Origin: Methanobacteriota archaeon
GTDB taxonomy: Archaea > Halobacteriota > Methanosarcinia > Methanosarcinales > Methanoperedenaceae
Assembly (NCBI GenBank): GCA_018899795.1
Contig: JAHIHJ010000442.1
Span: 1 to 10,955 of the forward strand
Reading direction: 5' to 3'
Length of the DNA stretch: 10,955 nt
Shown here in pieces: positions 1-6,841 of the stretch. Each line of letters begins with the position of its first letter. The first letter of the stretch is position 1. The notes under the pieces are model-generated. The model did no database searches. It saw nothing but the letters and a program-made list of their open reading frames with translations, and had not been told where the DNA came from. Made by a program: the position numbers and the translations under genes.

Positions 1-279
1 AAACATGGGAGTGAGAGCATTAATCCTGCCAATCTTGAGATAATGGCGGGCATGATAAAAGATTTTTTCAGGAAAAGCAAAAACCCGATCGTATTGCTGG
101 ACTGCCTGGAATACCTGATTATCACGAATGGTTTTATCCCGGTTTTGAAATTTTTATACGATATACGGGAATGGGTTATCCTGCAGAAGGCAATATTTAT
201 TTTACCGTTCAGCCCCGCCACTCTTGAAGAAAGGGAGTTCGCACTTATTGAAAGGATGATGGACAGGATAAATTTCTGA
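1..279 (+). CDS. DUF835-domain protein, C-terminal fragment (5' end outside the window)
   Basis: The frame is open from base 1 to the TGA at 277-279, so this is the tail of a longer gene and not a small gene starting at the internal ATG at 43. The visible part, about 92 residues, has the usual end of DUF835: an Asn-Pro-Ala-Asn-Leu-Glu stretch, an amphipathic helix, then NPIVLLDCLEYLIITNGF, a 'vlkfl' helix and a final strand followed by LEEREFALIERMMDRI. DUF835 is an archaeal domain of unknown biochemical function, often at the C-terminus of multidomain signalling proteins with PAS, GAF or receiver modules. Any such N-terminal domains lie outside the window. The next genes encode a PadR regulator and a KaiC-like ATPase, so a role in one signalling module is plausible but inferred. 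The family call is strong; the function is unknown. Confidence 0.85.
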   Translation, partial: KHGSESINPANLEIMAGMIKDFFRKSKNPIVLLDCLEYLIITNGFIPVLKFLYDIREWVILQKAIFILPFSPATLEEREFALIERMMDRINF

Positions 280-290
280 ATAATAGTTGC

Positions 291-308
291 TCATTATCAT
301 TCTAATGA
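291..308. promoter_or_regulatory. Inverted repeat upstream of the padR-like gene, possible operator
   Basis: TCATTA (291-296) and TAATGA (303-308) form a perfect 6-bp inverted repeat with a 6-bp spacer. It lies just upstream of the TATA-like box at 320-327, where an autoregulating PadR protein could bind. The arms are short and AT-rich, so chance is quite possible. Confidence 0.25.
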
Positions 309-319
309 TGGAAAAACTA

Positions 320-327
320 TTTATATT
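320..327 (+). promoter_or_regulatory. TATA-like box for the PadR/KaiC-like operon
   Basis: TTTATATT lies in an AT-rich stretch after the DUF835 stop. Initiation about 26 bp downstream (near 350) would leave a leader of about 35 nt containing the Shine-Dalgarno-like AGGTGG before the GTG start at 386. Confidence 0.45.
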
Positions 328-374
328 CATAAGTTCTATTAATTCTGACAAAAATGGTCATTTCTAAATCCAAA

Positions 375-380
375 AGGTGG
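375..380 (+). promoter_or_regulatory. Ribosome binding site that selects the GTG start at 386
   Basis: AGGTGG matches the archaeal anti-Shine-Dalgarno sequence and sits 5 nt before the GTG at 386. The earlier in-frame GTG at 377 lies inside this site, so it is an unlikely start. Confidence 0.5.
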
Positions 381-385
381 AACTT

Positions 386-766
386 GTGGAGATTAAGGTA
401 GTGTTTAATAACGAACATCCCGAATTAATTCAATCCTCACTATTCAAAGAGGATATTGTTAAAAATCATCTTGAAATCATTGTACTTTCAATGCTTTCCG
501 ATAGGCCGATGAGCGGGTATGACCTGATAAAGGAAATTTTTGCAAGATATAATGTTTTCTTAAGTCAGGGAACTGTTTACCCGCTTTTATATTCTCTAAA
601 AGAAGAAGGCATTTTACATGCCGAGTTTACAAAAGGCGATATGAGAACAAAAAGATACTCTCCTACACAAGAAGGAAAGCGGATTATCGAGAAAAAAATA
701 AATGAGTTTATGGTGGCAGAGGAGTATTTTTTGAATTCAATCAAGAAAAGAGAGTCATATGTTTAA
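386..766 (+). CDS. PadR-family winged-helix transcriptional regulator
   Basis: The product is about 126 residues and has the PadR fold signature: a helix 'EIIVLSMLSDRPMSGYDLIKEI', a recognition-helix segment 'LSQGTVYPLLYSLKEEGIL', then a wing with 'KRYSPTQEGKRIIEKKI'. PadR proteins are dimeric DNA-binding repressors that usually respond to a small ligand or effector. After the winged helix only one short helix follows, as in the compact subfamily-2 type. The start is the GTG at 386 because AGGTGG is well placed for it. The stop codon overlaps the start of the KaiC-like gene by 8 nt, so the two are almost certainly co-transcribed and translationally coupled. The target promoter is unknown; self-regulation or control of the DUF835/KaiC-like module is the simplest inference. 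Confidence 0.88.
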   Translation: MEIKVVFNNEHPELIQSSLFKEDIVKNHLEIIVLSMLSDRPMSGYDLIKEIFARYNVFLSQGTVYPLLYSLKEEGILHAEFTKGDMRTKRYSPTQEGKRIIEKKINEFMVAEEYFLNSIKKRESYV

Positions 767-1466
767 GAACTCTATTAATTGTTTGGGCGATTTATTTAAA
801 GGCGACAGCGGCATACCAAGGGGATCGTTGATACTTGTAACTGGTGCAGAGGGCTCTTTGAAATCTGGATTTGTTTTCAATATGCTTTCAAAATATCTTG
901 CAAGTAGCAGCGAGTGTGGCTTATATGCGAGCCTGGAAGAAACCAAGGAAAGCCATCTCCGGAATATGGAAAGCCTTGGAATCAAGAAATCGGACAGGCT
1001 GCACATTTTTGATTACAAGGATATGAGATATGAATGGGAGAACGTTGAGCCTGACATGATCAAGGTCACGGAAGATTTGATAAATTTCTACAAGGAAAAA
1101 TACGATAACCTGACAGTTTTTGCTCTTGATTCGCTAAACGCACTCTATTCGGTCTCGAACCCATTGAATCTCAGGAAAAATATGTACCGTTTCTTCACAA
1201 TGCTGAGGGATAAAGACCTGACCACTTTCCTTATAATGGAAACCTGCTCTTCTGAAAAGCATGTGATTGTTTGCACTACGGATTTAATAGAGCGCCCCGA
1301 GTATTTCCTTGCGGATGGCATAATAGAACTTGGAATAGTCGAGGCAAATGAGAATGTTAAAAGGTACATCCAGATAAGAAAAATGCGGGGAGCTAATCAC
1401 AGCATGGGAAAACACCAGATTGTGGTGGAAAAAGATGGCATACATGTATTTGGGTCGGTTTATTAA
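759..1466 (+). CDS. KaiC/RAD55-like RecA-superfamily ATPase, single domain
   Basis: This 235-residue protein is one RecA-type ATPase domain. Walker A is GAEGSLKS (residues 29-36, Lys35). The paired acidic residues after the third strand, LEE (Glu60-Glu61), match the catalytic Glu pair of KaiC-like proteins. Walker B is VFALDS (Asp124). The tail 'QIRKMRGANHSMGKHQIVVEKDGIHVFG' is the usual end of the KaiC/RadA core. Archaea hold many such single-domain proteins, and they appear to act in signal transduction, not in clock function or recombination. The start overlaps the PadR stop by 8 nt, which implies a shared transcript and coupled translation. The upstream DUF835 gene on the same strand suggests a sensor/output set. 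The fold is clear; the specific role is unknown. Confidence 0.88.
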   Translation: MFKNSINCLGDLFKGDSGIPRGSLILVTGAEGSLKSGFVFNMLSKYLASSSECGLYASLEETKESHLRNMESLGIKKSDRLHIFDYKDMRYEWENVEPDMIKVTEDLINFYKEKYDNLTVFALDSLNALYSVSNPLNLRKNMYRFFTMLRDKDLTTFLIMETCSSEKHVIVCTTDLIERPEYFLADGIIELGIVEANENVKRYIQIRKMRGANHSMGKHQIVVEKDGIHVFGSVY

Positions 1467-1468
1467 AG

Positions 1469-1503
1469 TTAAAAATCTTTTCTCATGATTTTCTCATTTT
1501 TAA
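1469..1503. terminator. T-rich convergent spacer, possible bidirectional terminator
   Basis: The 38-bp spacer between the convergent KaiC-like gene and metG holds TTAAAAAT (1469-1476) and its inverted copy ATTTTTAA (1496-1503). It also has two direct copies of TTTTCTCAT (1478-1486, 1489-1497). T-runs occur on both strands, and archaeal RNA polymerase terminates on such runs. The long loop makes a true hairpin doubtful. Confidence 0.4.
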
Positions 1504-1504
1504 T

Positions 1505-3526
1505 TTAGGTCACCCTCGTCCCTTCCTTCACCTTCTTCTCAGGCTGCAACAGCACCGCCCCCTCAACATCCCCCGCGAGCACCATCCCTTTTGACTCCAC
1601 GCCAAACAGCTTCGCTGGCTTCATGTTCACCATCACAACGACCTGACGTCCAACAAGGTCGGATGGGTTGTGGGACTTCGCTATCCCTGCCACAATCTGC
1701 CGCTTCTCCCCGATATCAACTTGCAGCTTAAGAAGTTTATCAGACCCCTTGATATTTTCAGCTGAAAGCACAGTACCGATCCTGATATCAAGCTTCTGGA
1801 ATTCTTCATATGTTATTTCAGTCTTTTCTTCCGTGACTTCTTCCGCGTGCTTTTTCTCTTTCGCCATCGCTATCTTTATCCTCTTATCAAGGATAGCTTC
1901 CATTTCCTTGATCTTCTTATCCTCAAGTTTTGTGAACAGTATCGACGGGGCATCAAGTTTGGCTGCGGGTATCTCCACAAGAGCATCCTCAAACTTCGCT
2001 GCGTGAACATCGTCCACAAGTCCAAGCTGCTTCCATGCCTTTTCCATATTTCCAGGAAGTACAGGCTCAAACAGCAGCACAAGCGCCTTTCCTATCTGGA
2101 AGCAGTTCTTGACCACATGCTTGCATGCCTCCGGGTCTTTCTTGATAAGCTGCCAGGGCTCTTTTGACTGGAAATACGCGTTCCCGTACTGCGCCAGTTC
2201 CATCATGGCATCCGTGGCTTTCTTGAACTCATATTCATCAAAAGCTGCTATTACTGTATTGATGGTCGCCTCTATTTTGTCAAATATCTCCTTATCGACC
2301 TTTCCTTCAGGTATCGCGCCGAAGTTCTTATGCGTGAAATGCAGCGTCCTGTGCAGGAAATTTCCCAGCGCCCCAACAAGCTCGTTATTGACCTTGTCCT
2401 GGAATACCTTCCATGAGAAGTTCAGTTCTTTTGTATGAGATGTATAATTCGCGATGTAGTAGCGCAGCAGGTCAGGATGGAACCCGTGATCCAGGTAGTC
2501 CTCGTCCACCCATACCACATATCCTCGGCTCTTTGAGAATTTCTTATCGTCTATCTTCAGCATCCCTGATGCCACAACAGCCCAGGGCTGCGTGTAACCC
2601 GCGCCTTTTAGCATGGCAGGCCAGAAGATGCAATGATGATAGGTGATGTCCTCTCCGATGAAATGTATGACGCGCGATTCCCTGCGCCAGTATTTCTCCC
2701 AGTCGCCGCCAGTGTTATTCGCCCAATCCTCTGTGAATGAGATGTATCCAATTGGCGCATCCACCCAGACATAAACCACGAGGTCATCATGACCAGGGAA
2801 CCGCACGCCCCATTCAAGGTTCCTTGTGATGCACCAGTCCTTTAATTCCTTTGCCCACTCCTTTGCATAATTTATGGCATTTGATGTGCCGCCAAGCGTT
2901 TTCAGGTATTCCTGCAGAAAACCGCCAAACTCTGATAACTTGAAAAAGAAATGCTCCTGTTCCCTGTACTCTGCCGGGTTGCCGCAGATCCTGCACCGTG
3001 CGTTCTTTATCTCGCCCGGTTCAAGATGCTTCCCGCATCCCTGGTCGCATTCGTCCCCGCGCGCCGGCTTCCCGCAAAAAGGGCATGTGCCTTCCACGAA
3101 CCTGTCAGGAAGGAATCGCTCGTCGTGAGGGCAGTAAGCAAGCCGGATCACCGCCGGGTACACGTATCCGCTACTAATGAGAGCTTCCACGATGCTGTTA
3201 GTCCTTGCATGGTTCGTTTTCGAGTCCGTGTTCCCGAAGAAGCTGAAATCCACTTCCATCTTTTTAAAGATGCTCTCAAAATGGTGATGATATTTATTAA
3301 CAAGTTCAGTTGGGGTAATGCCAAGTTCCTCGGCATTCACAACGATCGGAGTGCCGTGGGCGTCTGAGCCGCAGACAAATGCTGCCTCTTGTCCCTGTTT
3401 CCTGAGAGCTCTGACAAAGATGTCGGCAGGGATGTAGGTGCGCAGATGACCTATATGGCACTTGCCGTTAGCGTATGGGAGACCGCAGGTGACAAGGACT
3501 GGTTGGTTGGATGGGAAGTTGGACAT
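1505..3526 (-). CDS. metG: Methionyl-tRNA synthetase with C-terminal tRNA-binding domain
   Basis: Class I synthetase that charges tRNA-Met in the cytoplasm. From the ATG at 3526 the protein has 673 residues. The HIGH motif is at 24-27 and KFSKS (the KMSKS loop) at 329-333. The connective peptide carries zinc-binding Cys at 148, 151, 160 and 164, with further Cys at 178 and 181, as in archaeal two-zinc enzymes. Residues 571-673 are an EMAP/Trbp111-like OB fold (starting [17 protein letters not shown]) that boosts tRNA binding and dimerisation. The frame stays open upstream to 3652, but I chose 3526 for three reasons: family alignment begins at [21 protein letters not shown]; a TATA box lies 27 bp upstream; and codons upstream of 3572 belong to the inserted element. 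No Shine-Dalgarno sequence is seen, so the mRNA is probably leaderless. One small oddity is the three residues between Cys160 and Cys164, where CxxC is usual. Confidence 0.97.
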   Translation of the reverse strand: MSNFPSNQPVLVTCGLPYANGKCHIGHLRTYIPADIFVRALRKQGQEAAFVCGSDAHGTPIVVNAEELGITPTELVNKYHHHFESIFKKMEVDFSFFGNTDSKTNHARTNSIVEALISSGYVYPAVIRLAYCPHDERFLPDRFVEGTCPFCGKPARGDECDQGCGKHLEPGEIKNARCRICGNPAEYREQEHFFFKLSEFGGFLQEYLKTLGGTSNAINYAKEWAKELKDWCITRNLEWGVRFPGHDDLVVYVWVDAPIGYISFTEDWANNTGGDWEKYWRRESRVIHFIGEDITYHHCIFWPAMLKGAGYTQPWAVVASGMLKIDDKKFSKSRGYVVWVDEDYLDHGFHPDLLRYYIANYTSHTKELNFSWKVFQDKVNNELVGALGNFLHRTLHFTHKNFGAIPEGKVDKEIFDKIEATINTVIAAFDEYEFKKATDAMMELAQYGNAYFQSKEPWQLIKKDPEACKHVVKNCFQIGKALVLLFEPVLPGNMEKAWKQLGLVDDVHAAKFEDALVEIPAAKLDAPSILFTKLEDKKIKEMEAILDKRIKIAMAKEKKHAEEVTEEKTEITYEEFQKLDIRIGTVLSAENIKGSDKLLKLQVDIGEKRQIVAGIAKSHNPSDLVGRQVVVMVNMKPAKLFGVESKGMVLAGDVEGAVLLQPEKKVKEGTRVT

Positions 3527-3547
3527 GGGAGGCTTACATGAATGTTC

Positions 3548-3556
3548 TTTATAAAA
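3548..3556 (-). promoter_or_regulatory. TATA-like box of metG
   Basis: The minus strand reads TTTTATAAA, centred about 26 bp upstream of the metG ATG at 3526, which fits a leaderless transcript. The inserted element begins at 3573, so this core box survives but sequence further upstream has been replaced. Confidence 0.6.
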
Positions 3557-3567
3557 TATGTATCTAT

Positions 3568-3572
3568 TAATG
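3568..3572 (+). repeat. Left copy of 5-bp target-site duplication TAATG
   Basis: TAATG directly abuts the left terminal inverted repeat that starts at 3573. The same five bases in the same orientation abut the outer end of the right repeat at 6942-6946. This is the arrangement expected after transposition with a 5-bp staggered cut. Confidence 0.75.
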
Positions 3573-3589
3573 CAGTAGATGGGCAAGTA
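3573..3589 (+). repeat. Left terminal inverted repeat of the element
   Basis: CAGTAGATGGGCAAGTA matches the reverse complement of 6925-6941 at 16 of 17 positions; the one difference is G at 3583 against A in the other copy. Similarity falls off sharply further inside the element. Confidence 0.8.
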
Positions 3590-3651
3590 TATAACTGGTA
3601 AAAAATAATCCATAGCGTGCTGCAGACTTGACGGAACCACAGAGTAATACA

Positions 3652-3658
3652 TTTATAC
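3652..3658 (+). promoter_or_regulatory. TATA-like box of the AAA ATPase gene
   Basis: TTTATAC, within ACATTTATACAG, is centred about 26 bp before the ATG at 3681, which would make that ATG a leaderless start. A second candidate box, AGTATATAA, lies at about 3586-3594 just inside the left terminal repeat and would instead give a short leader. Confidence 0.45.
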
Positions 3659-3665
3659 AGGTGGA

Positions 3666-5000
3666 ATGAATGTTATGATTATGATAAATGATTTAACAAT
3701 TAAAAACTTTAAAAGTATTGGAGAGGATGGAATTCGGGTTGAATTGAAACCTTTGACTATATTTTTAGGACCGAATGGTTCAGGGAAATCCAGTATTTTA
3801 GAAGCCATCGGCATATTGAGTCAAAGCACTGAAGCAACGAACTTTCAAACTATGGGAAATTTGGTCAAAATTCCACTGACAAGCAATGTTTTTTATAAAA
3901 GAAGTTCTGAAAATTGGCTAACATTTGAAGTCCATATTAAAGCTAACGATACCGAAATTAATAAATTAATCAAGATATTTAATAATAAAGTATCTGACGA
4001 TATCGAGACAGCTACACGGAAGGGAGATATTGTATACACATTATCTTATAAATGGAGTACAAATGAATTTAATCAAAGTGTCATGATAGGAAACAATAAA
4101 ATCGCAAAAGCTGAGTTGATTAAAGTTAGTGAAGGTTCCCTGAATTGGAAATTGGAATTTCCTGATAAAACTTCAACCATCCCAATGTATGGGGCAGATA
4201 AAATCCTTAAGGAAGAAGTATTCAAAGATTCAAGGCCTGAAGAACGAAATATTTTTTCAGATATTGCAATGGAAATTGTAAAAATAATGAAATCACGTCT
4301 ATTGAATAGGGTATTTCTTATCTCAGCAGTACGAGGCAACACTAAATTCGAGGCAAAAGATTACAACACTCTTTTTCTAGAATCATTAAAAATTCTTGGT
4401 GTTGGATCTTCTGGTCAATATCTCATTCCAGTCCTTTCACTTATTTATTCTAATAGGGAATATGAACAAACGTATGAAAAAATTAACAAATGGGCTTCAA
4501 AATTTGGTTTAAGCAAGTTTTCGGCCGGTTGGAAAGGCGGCGATATTCTTGGTTCCGGCTACGTTGATGATAAGCTCAATGCTGTGCTCGATTTAGCTAT
4601 GGCAAGCCATGGTTCTAAACAAATTTTATCAGTAATCACCCAATTATTCTGGAGTGACCCGGGTTCAATAATAATGATTGAAGAACCCGAAATAAGCCTT
4701 CATCCAGATTCGCAAGCGAATCTTGCTGAATTATTTGCTGAATCTATAATCGACGGAAAACAAATTATTATAACAACGCATAGCGAATTTTTGCCTTTGA
4801 CTTTAAGTATCCCAATACAAAACGGATTATTAAAAACAGACGATATCGCAATATACCATGTTGAAAAGGGAAAAAAAGGAACCTATATTAAAAGGCTTGA
4901 GCTTACTTCAAAAGGCTATGTAAAGGGGTGGATACCATCTTTTGCAGAACTTGAGGCGAGGTTACTCAAAGAATGGATGGAAACAGTACCTGAGGAATAA
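3666..5000 (+). CDS. OLD/DUF3696-like AAA (ABC-type) ATPase, element cargo
   Basis: A 444-residue single-chain ATPase of the ABC/SMC-like AAA group (AAA_15/AAA_21, COG4938-like). The N-terminus, 'INDLTIKNFKSIGEDG', is typical. Walker A is GPNGSGKS (35-42). The Walker B region IIMIEEPE (335-342) has catalytic Glu340, followed by the D-loop-like SLHPDSQ, and the switch His is in TTHS (His372). The C-terminus 'GYVKGWIPSFAEL' resembles the Trp-Pro-rich end of DUF3696-type ATPases. No TOPRIM nuclease is fused, unlike OLD proteins; the PIN gene 1 nt downstream may be the nuclease partner. Three ATGs compete (3666, 3675, 3681). I give the outer limit: AGGTGG at 3659-3664 best suits 3675, whereas the TATA box and family alignment suit a leaderless 3681. 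Relatives occur in defence and toxin-antitoxin contexts; the role here is inferred. Confidence 0.9.
   Translation: MNVMIMINDLTIKNFKSIGEDGIRVELKPLTIFLGPNGSGKSSILEAIGILSQSTEATNFQTMGNLVKIPLTSNVFYKRSSENWLTFEVHIKANDTEINKLIKIFNNKVSDDIETATRKGDIVYTLSYKWSTNEFNQSVMIGNNKIAKAELIKVSEGSLNWKLEFPDKTSTIPMYGADKILKEEVFKDSRPEERNIFSDIAMEIVKIMKSRLLNRVFLISAVRGNTKFEAKDYNTLFLESLKILGVGSSGQYLIPVLSLIYSNREYEQTYEKINKWASKFGLSKFSAGWKGGDILGSGYVDDKLNAVLDLAMASHGSKQILSVITQLFWSDPGSIIMIEEPEISLHPDSQANLAELFAESIIDGKQIIITTHSEFLPLTLSIPIQNGLLKTDDIAIYHVEKGKKGTYIKRLELTSKGYVKGWIPSFAELEARLLKEWMETVPEE
4991..4996 (+). promoter_or_regulatory. Ribosome binding site that selects the PIN start at 5002
   Basis: TGAGGA lies 5 nt before the ATG at 5002 and overlaps the end of the ATPase gene. 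The same hexamer precedes the parA start at a similar distance. It argues against the longer in-frame start at 4942. Confidence 0.55.
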
Positions 5001-5001
5001 T

Positions 5002-5445
5002 ATGCCAGAAGTTTCGGTAGTTCTTGATACGCATATACTCATAGAAGCCATTTTACAAAAAAATAATGAGTATGAGAGAGCTTATAACTCGATGATAGAG
5101 AGGCATCATAAACTTTTGATTAGCCAACGGATTCTTAAGCAATATCAAACAATTATTCACCAAAAATACAATCTTTCAGCCATTTTTCTTTTAAGAATGC
5201 TTCAAGAACTTGATGATACTTATCATATAGTTATACGAGTGGGTGAAGGAAGAATTAGACCAGTCAAGATAACGGGTTTACAAATCAACGACAGACCATT
5301 TGTTGAACTTGCATGTAATAGAGCAAATTTTTTAGTGACTAATGACCCAGGTTTACGTTCTAAGCATAGAGAGTTCATAGAAAAGTGCAAATTCAAAGTG
5401 AAATATGCTGTAGATTATGCTGAAAATGAAGAAGAGAATTTATAA
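5002..5445 (+). CDS. PIN-domain protein (COG1569-like putative toxin/nuclease)
   Basis: The 147-residue product matches the PIN fold. It starts with a strand and first acid, VVLDTHIL (Asp9), followed by a 'LLISQRILKQY' segment. The C-terminal part is NDRPFVELACNRANFLVTNDP, with acids Asp97 and Asp115. PIN proteins are metal-dependent RNases, and the COG1569 branch is usually annotated as a putative toxin. In that branch the second catalytic acid is the Glu of 'ilxEY'; here Gln47 replaces it, so activity may be altered or need a partner. The start at 5002 is supported by TGAGGA and by family length. It lies one base after the ATPase stop, so the two are one transcript and probably act together. 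No VapB-like antitoxin gene is visible; the ATPase takes that place. The family is fairly certain, the activity is not. Confidence 0.82.
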   Translation: MPEVSVVLDTHILIEAILQKNNEYERAYNSMIERHHKLLISQRILKQYQTIIHQKYNLSAIFLLRMLQELDDTYHIVIRVGEGRIRPVKITGLQINDRPFVELACNRANFLVTNDPGLRSKHREFIEKCKFKVKYAVDYAENEEENL

Positions 5446-5489
5446 ATATACCAATTTGAATAAAAAGTTAGCAACGGTTTTAGATATGT

Positions 5490-5505
5490 CTTGGTAAGTA
5501 CCCAG
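5490..5505. promoter_or_regulatory. Imperfect palindrome upstream of parA, possible operator or centromere-like site
   Basis: CTTGGTA (5490-5496) and TACCCAG (5499-5505) are inverted copies with one mismatch around a 2-bp centre. The site is in the 118-bp gap between the PIN and parA genes, just upstream of the TATA-like boxes. Partition operons often have a binding site in this position. There is only one copy, so the assignment is tentative. Confidence 0.25.
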
Positions 5506-5510
5506 GCAAA

Positions 5511-5542
5511 TAAATATATCAAAGTATAATCTAATATAAATA
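5511..5542 (+). promoter_or_regulatory. Candidate TATA boxes for the parA operon
   Basis: Two AT boxes are seen, TAAATATA (5511-5518) and TAATATAAAT (5532-5541). Initiation from the first would give a short leader that keeps the TGAGGA ribosome binding site at 5552-5557. The second lies about 26 bp from the ATG at 5564 and would give a leaderless mRNA. Either way parA has its own promoter, apart from the ATPase-PIN pair. Confidence 0.45.
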
Positions 5543-5563
5543 GCACAAATATGAGGACAAATA

Positions 5564-6451
5564 ATGGCTAAAATCGTAAGTTTCATAAATTATAAAGGAG
5601 GTGTAGGGAAAACAACTCTTGCAGTAGAAATTGCAGCGAGCTTGGCTTATCATCATGGTCAAAAGGTTCTTTTAGTTGACCTTGACCCACAAACTAATGC
5701 AACATTTTATCTAATGCAGGAAAAAGATTGGGATAACTGGCAAAAATCTAAAGGTTCTTTAAAGAACTTATTTGATAGTTATATTGAAGGTAGGAGTTTC
5801 GATATAAAAACCGCGATAAAAAAAGATTTCATAATAGCTCCAAGAACTGGACGTACGGTTTCTTTGCACCTATTGCCTTCACATATATCCCTTTTAACGA
5901 TTGACCTTAAGTTAGCAGGCCGTTTCGGAGCTGAAGGGACAAAAGGGAAAGGAGCATTACTTAAAGTTTTTGAACAAATAAAAAATGAATACGATTTCAT
6001 TATTTGTGATTGTCCTCCAAGTCTAAATTTAATAACTCAAAATGCCATAATATCGAGTAATGGGATTGTCATTGTAGCAGTTCCTGAATTCTTGTCCACT
6101 TTAGGAATAGCGCTTATCCAAAGTACAATTAAGGATACTATAAAAGAAGTGAACGATGATTTGAGTTCTTTTGGAGCGAAAGGCATTGAAGCACCAAAAA
6201 TTATAGGAATTATATTTAATCGAGTTAAATATGTAACCCATGGAACTACTTACCAACAAGAAGTAATGAATAGAATGAAAGAAGAATACCCTGGCATGGT
6301 ATTTCAAAGTTATGTTAGTGAATCAGGTAAAATTGCAGAAAGAGGCGAGGACAAAATTCCAATAGCGATTTCGGGATATGCGCGTGATAAAAATTATGAA
6401 ATGCAACTTTACGATTGCGCTAAAGAATTCATACGGAGAACTTTGATATGA
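5564..6451 (+). CDS. ParA/Soj/MinD-type deviant-Walker ATPase, element cargo
   Basis: The 295-residue protein begins with the deviant Walker A KGGVGKTT (residues 11-18, signature Lys11). It continues with A' motif VDLDPQ (Asp39, Asp41) and the switch-II strand IICDCPPS (Asp149), all in the order known for ParA. ParA ATPases dimerise on ATP, bind DNA non-specifically and position plasmids or protein complexes with a small partner. It is longer than Soj (about 250 residues), mainly through the segment around residues 50-90. The ATG at 5564 is preceded by TGAGGA 6 nt upstream. The next gene overlaps by ATGA, so its product is the likely partner. Chromosomal segregation is less likely than plasmid-type maintenance or a system-specific role, given the position in a mobile element. 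The family is certain; the cargo it moves is not known. Confidence 0.93.
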   Translation: MAKIVSFINYKGGVGKTTLAVEIAASLAYHHGQKVLLVDLDPQTNATFYLMQEKDWDNWQKSKGSLKNLFDSYIEGRSFDIKTAIKKDFIIAPRTGRTVSLHLLPSHISLLTIDLKLAGRFGAEGTKGKGALLKVFEQIKNEYDFIICDCPPSLNLITQNAIISSNGIVIVAVPEFLSTLGIALIQSTIKDTIKEVNDDLSSFGAKGIEAPKIIGIIFNRVKYVTHGTTYQQEVMNRMKEEYPGMVFQSYVSESGKIAERGEDKIPIAISGYARDKNYEMQLYDCAKEFIRRTLI

Positions 6452-6837
6452 ATAAAATCTTTACTTTAAAGTCGTCTTATGAACTTGGAAATTGTCTAAT
6501 CGAGATTGGTGAACAATTGAAACGTTTTCCTGATGAAGAACTGGAATACGTTATCAGGGTAGAAAAAATAAAGAAAAGTAGAAATTTATCAGAGTATGAA
6601 ATTCCACAAAATATAGAGGAATTAGCAACACAGATAAAAAACCTAAGCAGAAGCGAAGCGGAAGAAAAATTATCGAACTTAAAATCTAAAGAACTAACTG
6701 AATTATGCAAAATACTTTCAATCTCAACAAGCGGAAAAAAGAGAAAAGAGGATGTTATCAATAAAATATTATATTCAATTTTTGATACAATAGAGGGGCA
6801 TAGATTAATTAGAAATTTCAGTCGATATACTGATTAA
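6448..6837 (+). CDS. Small protein with C-terminal SAP-like domain, likely ParA partner
   Basis: I do not recognise the 129-residue protein as a named family. Its first 65 residues are charged and probably helical. From about residue 68 it reads 'SRSEAEEKLSNLKSKELTEL' and then 'CKILSISTSGKKRKEDVINKIL', a helix-extended-loop-helix pattern resembling SAP or Rho-N-like nucleic-acid-binding domains, with the typical 'eL..lck.l.i..sGkK.e.vi..il' spacing. It starts at the ATG that overlaps the parA stop (ATGA), a coupling usual for partition pairs. By position and predicted DNA binding it could be the centromere-binding or adaptor protein of the ParA ATPase. No ParB or ribbon-helix-helix signature is seen. 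A hairpin terminator follows its stop. The gene is convincing; the domain call is moderate and the partner role inferred. Confidence 0.75.
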   Translation: MNKIFTLKSSYELGNCLIEIGEQLKRFPDEELEYVIRVEKIKKSRNLSEYEIPQNIEELATQIKNLSRSEAEEKLSNLKSKELTELCKILSISTSGKKRKEDVINKILYSIFDTIEGHRLIRNFSRYTD

Positions 6838-6841
6838 CTCT

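Noticed and set aside
2951..3367. Plus-strand open frame of 138 codons inside metG
   Set aside because: It is a shadow of the strongly conserved MetRS zinc and catalytic region on the other strand.
3527..3652. In-frame N-terminal extension of MetRS up to an ATG at 3652
   Set aside because: The first 27 codons lie inside the inserted element and the rest covers the TATA-like box; the family start and promoter spacing both favour 3526.
4942..5001. Longer start for the PIN protein at 4942
   Set aside because: It would overlap the ATPase gene by 59 bases; TGAGGA and the family's N-terminal strand favour 5002.
5490..5563. CRISPR-like or iteron array ahead of parA
   Set aside because: Only one imperfect palindrome is present; no repeated units of constant spacing are seen.
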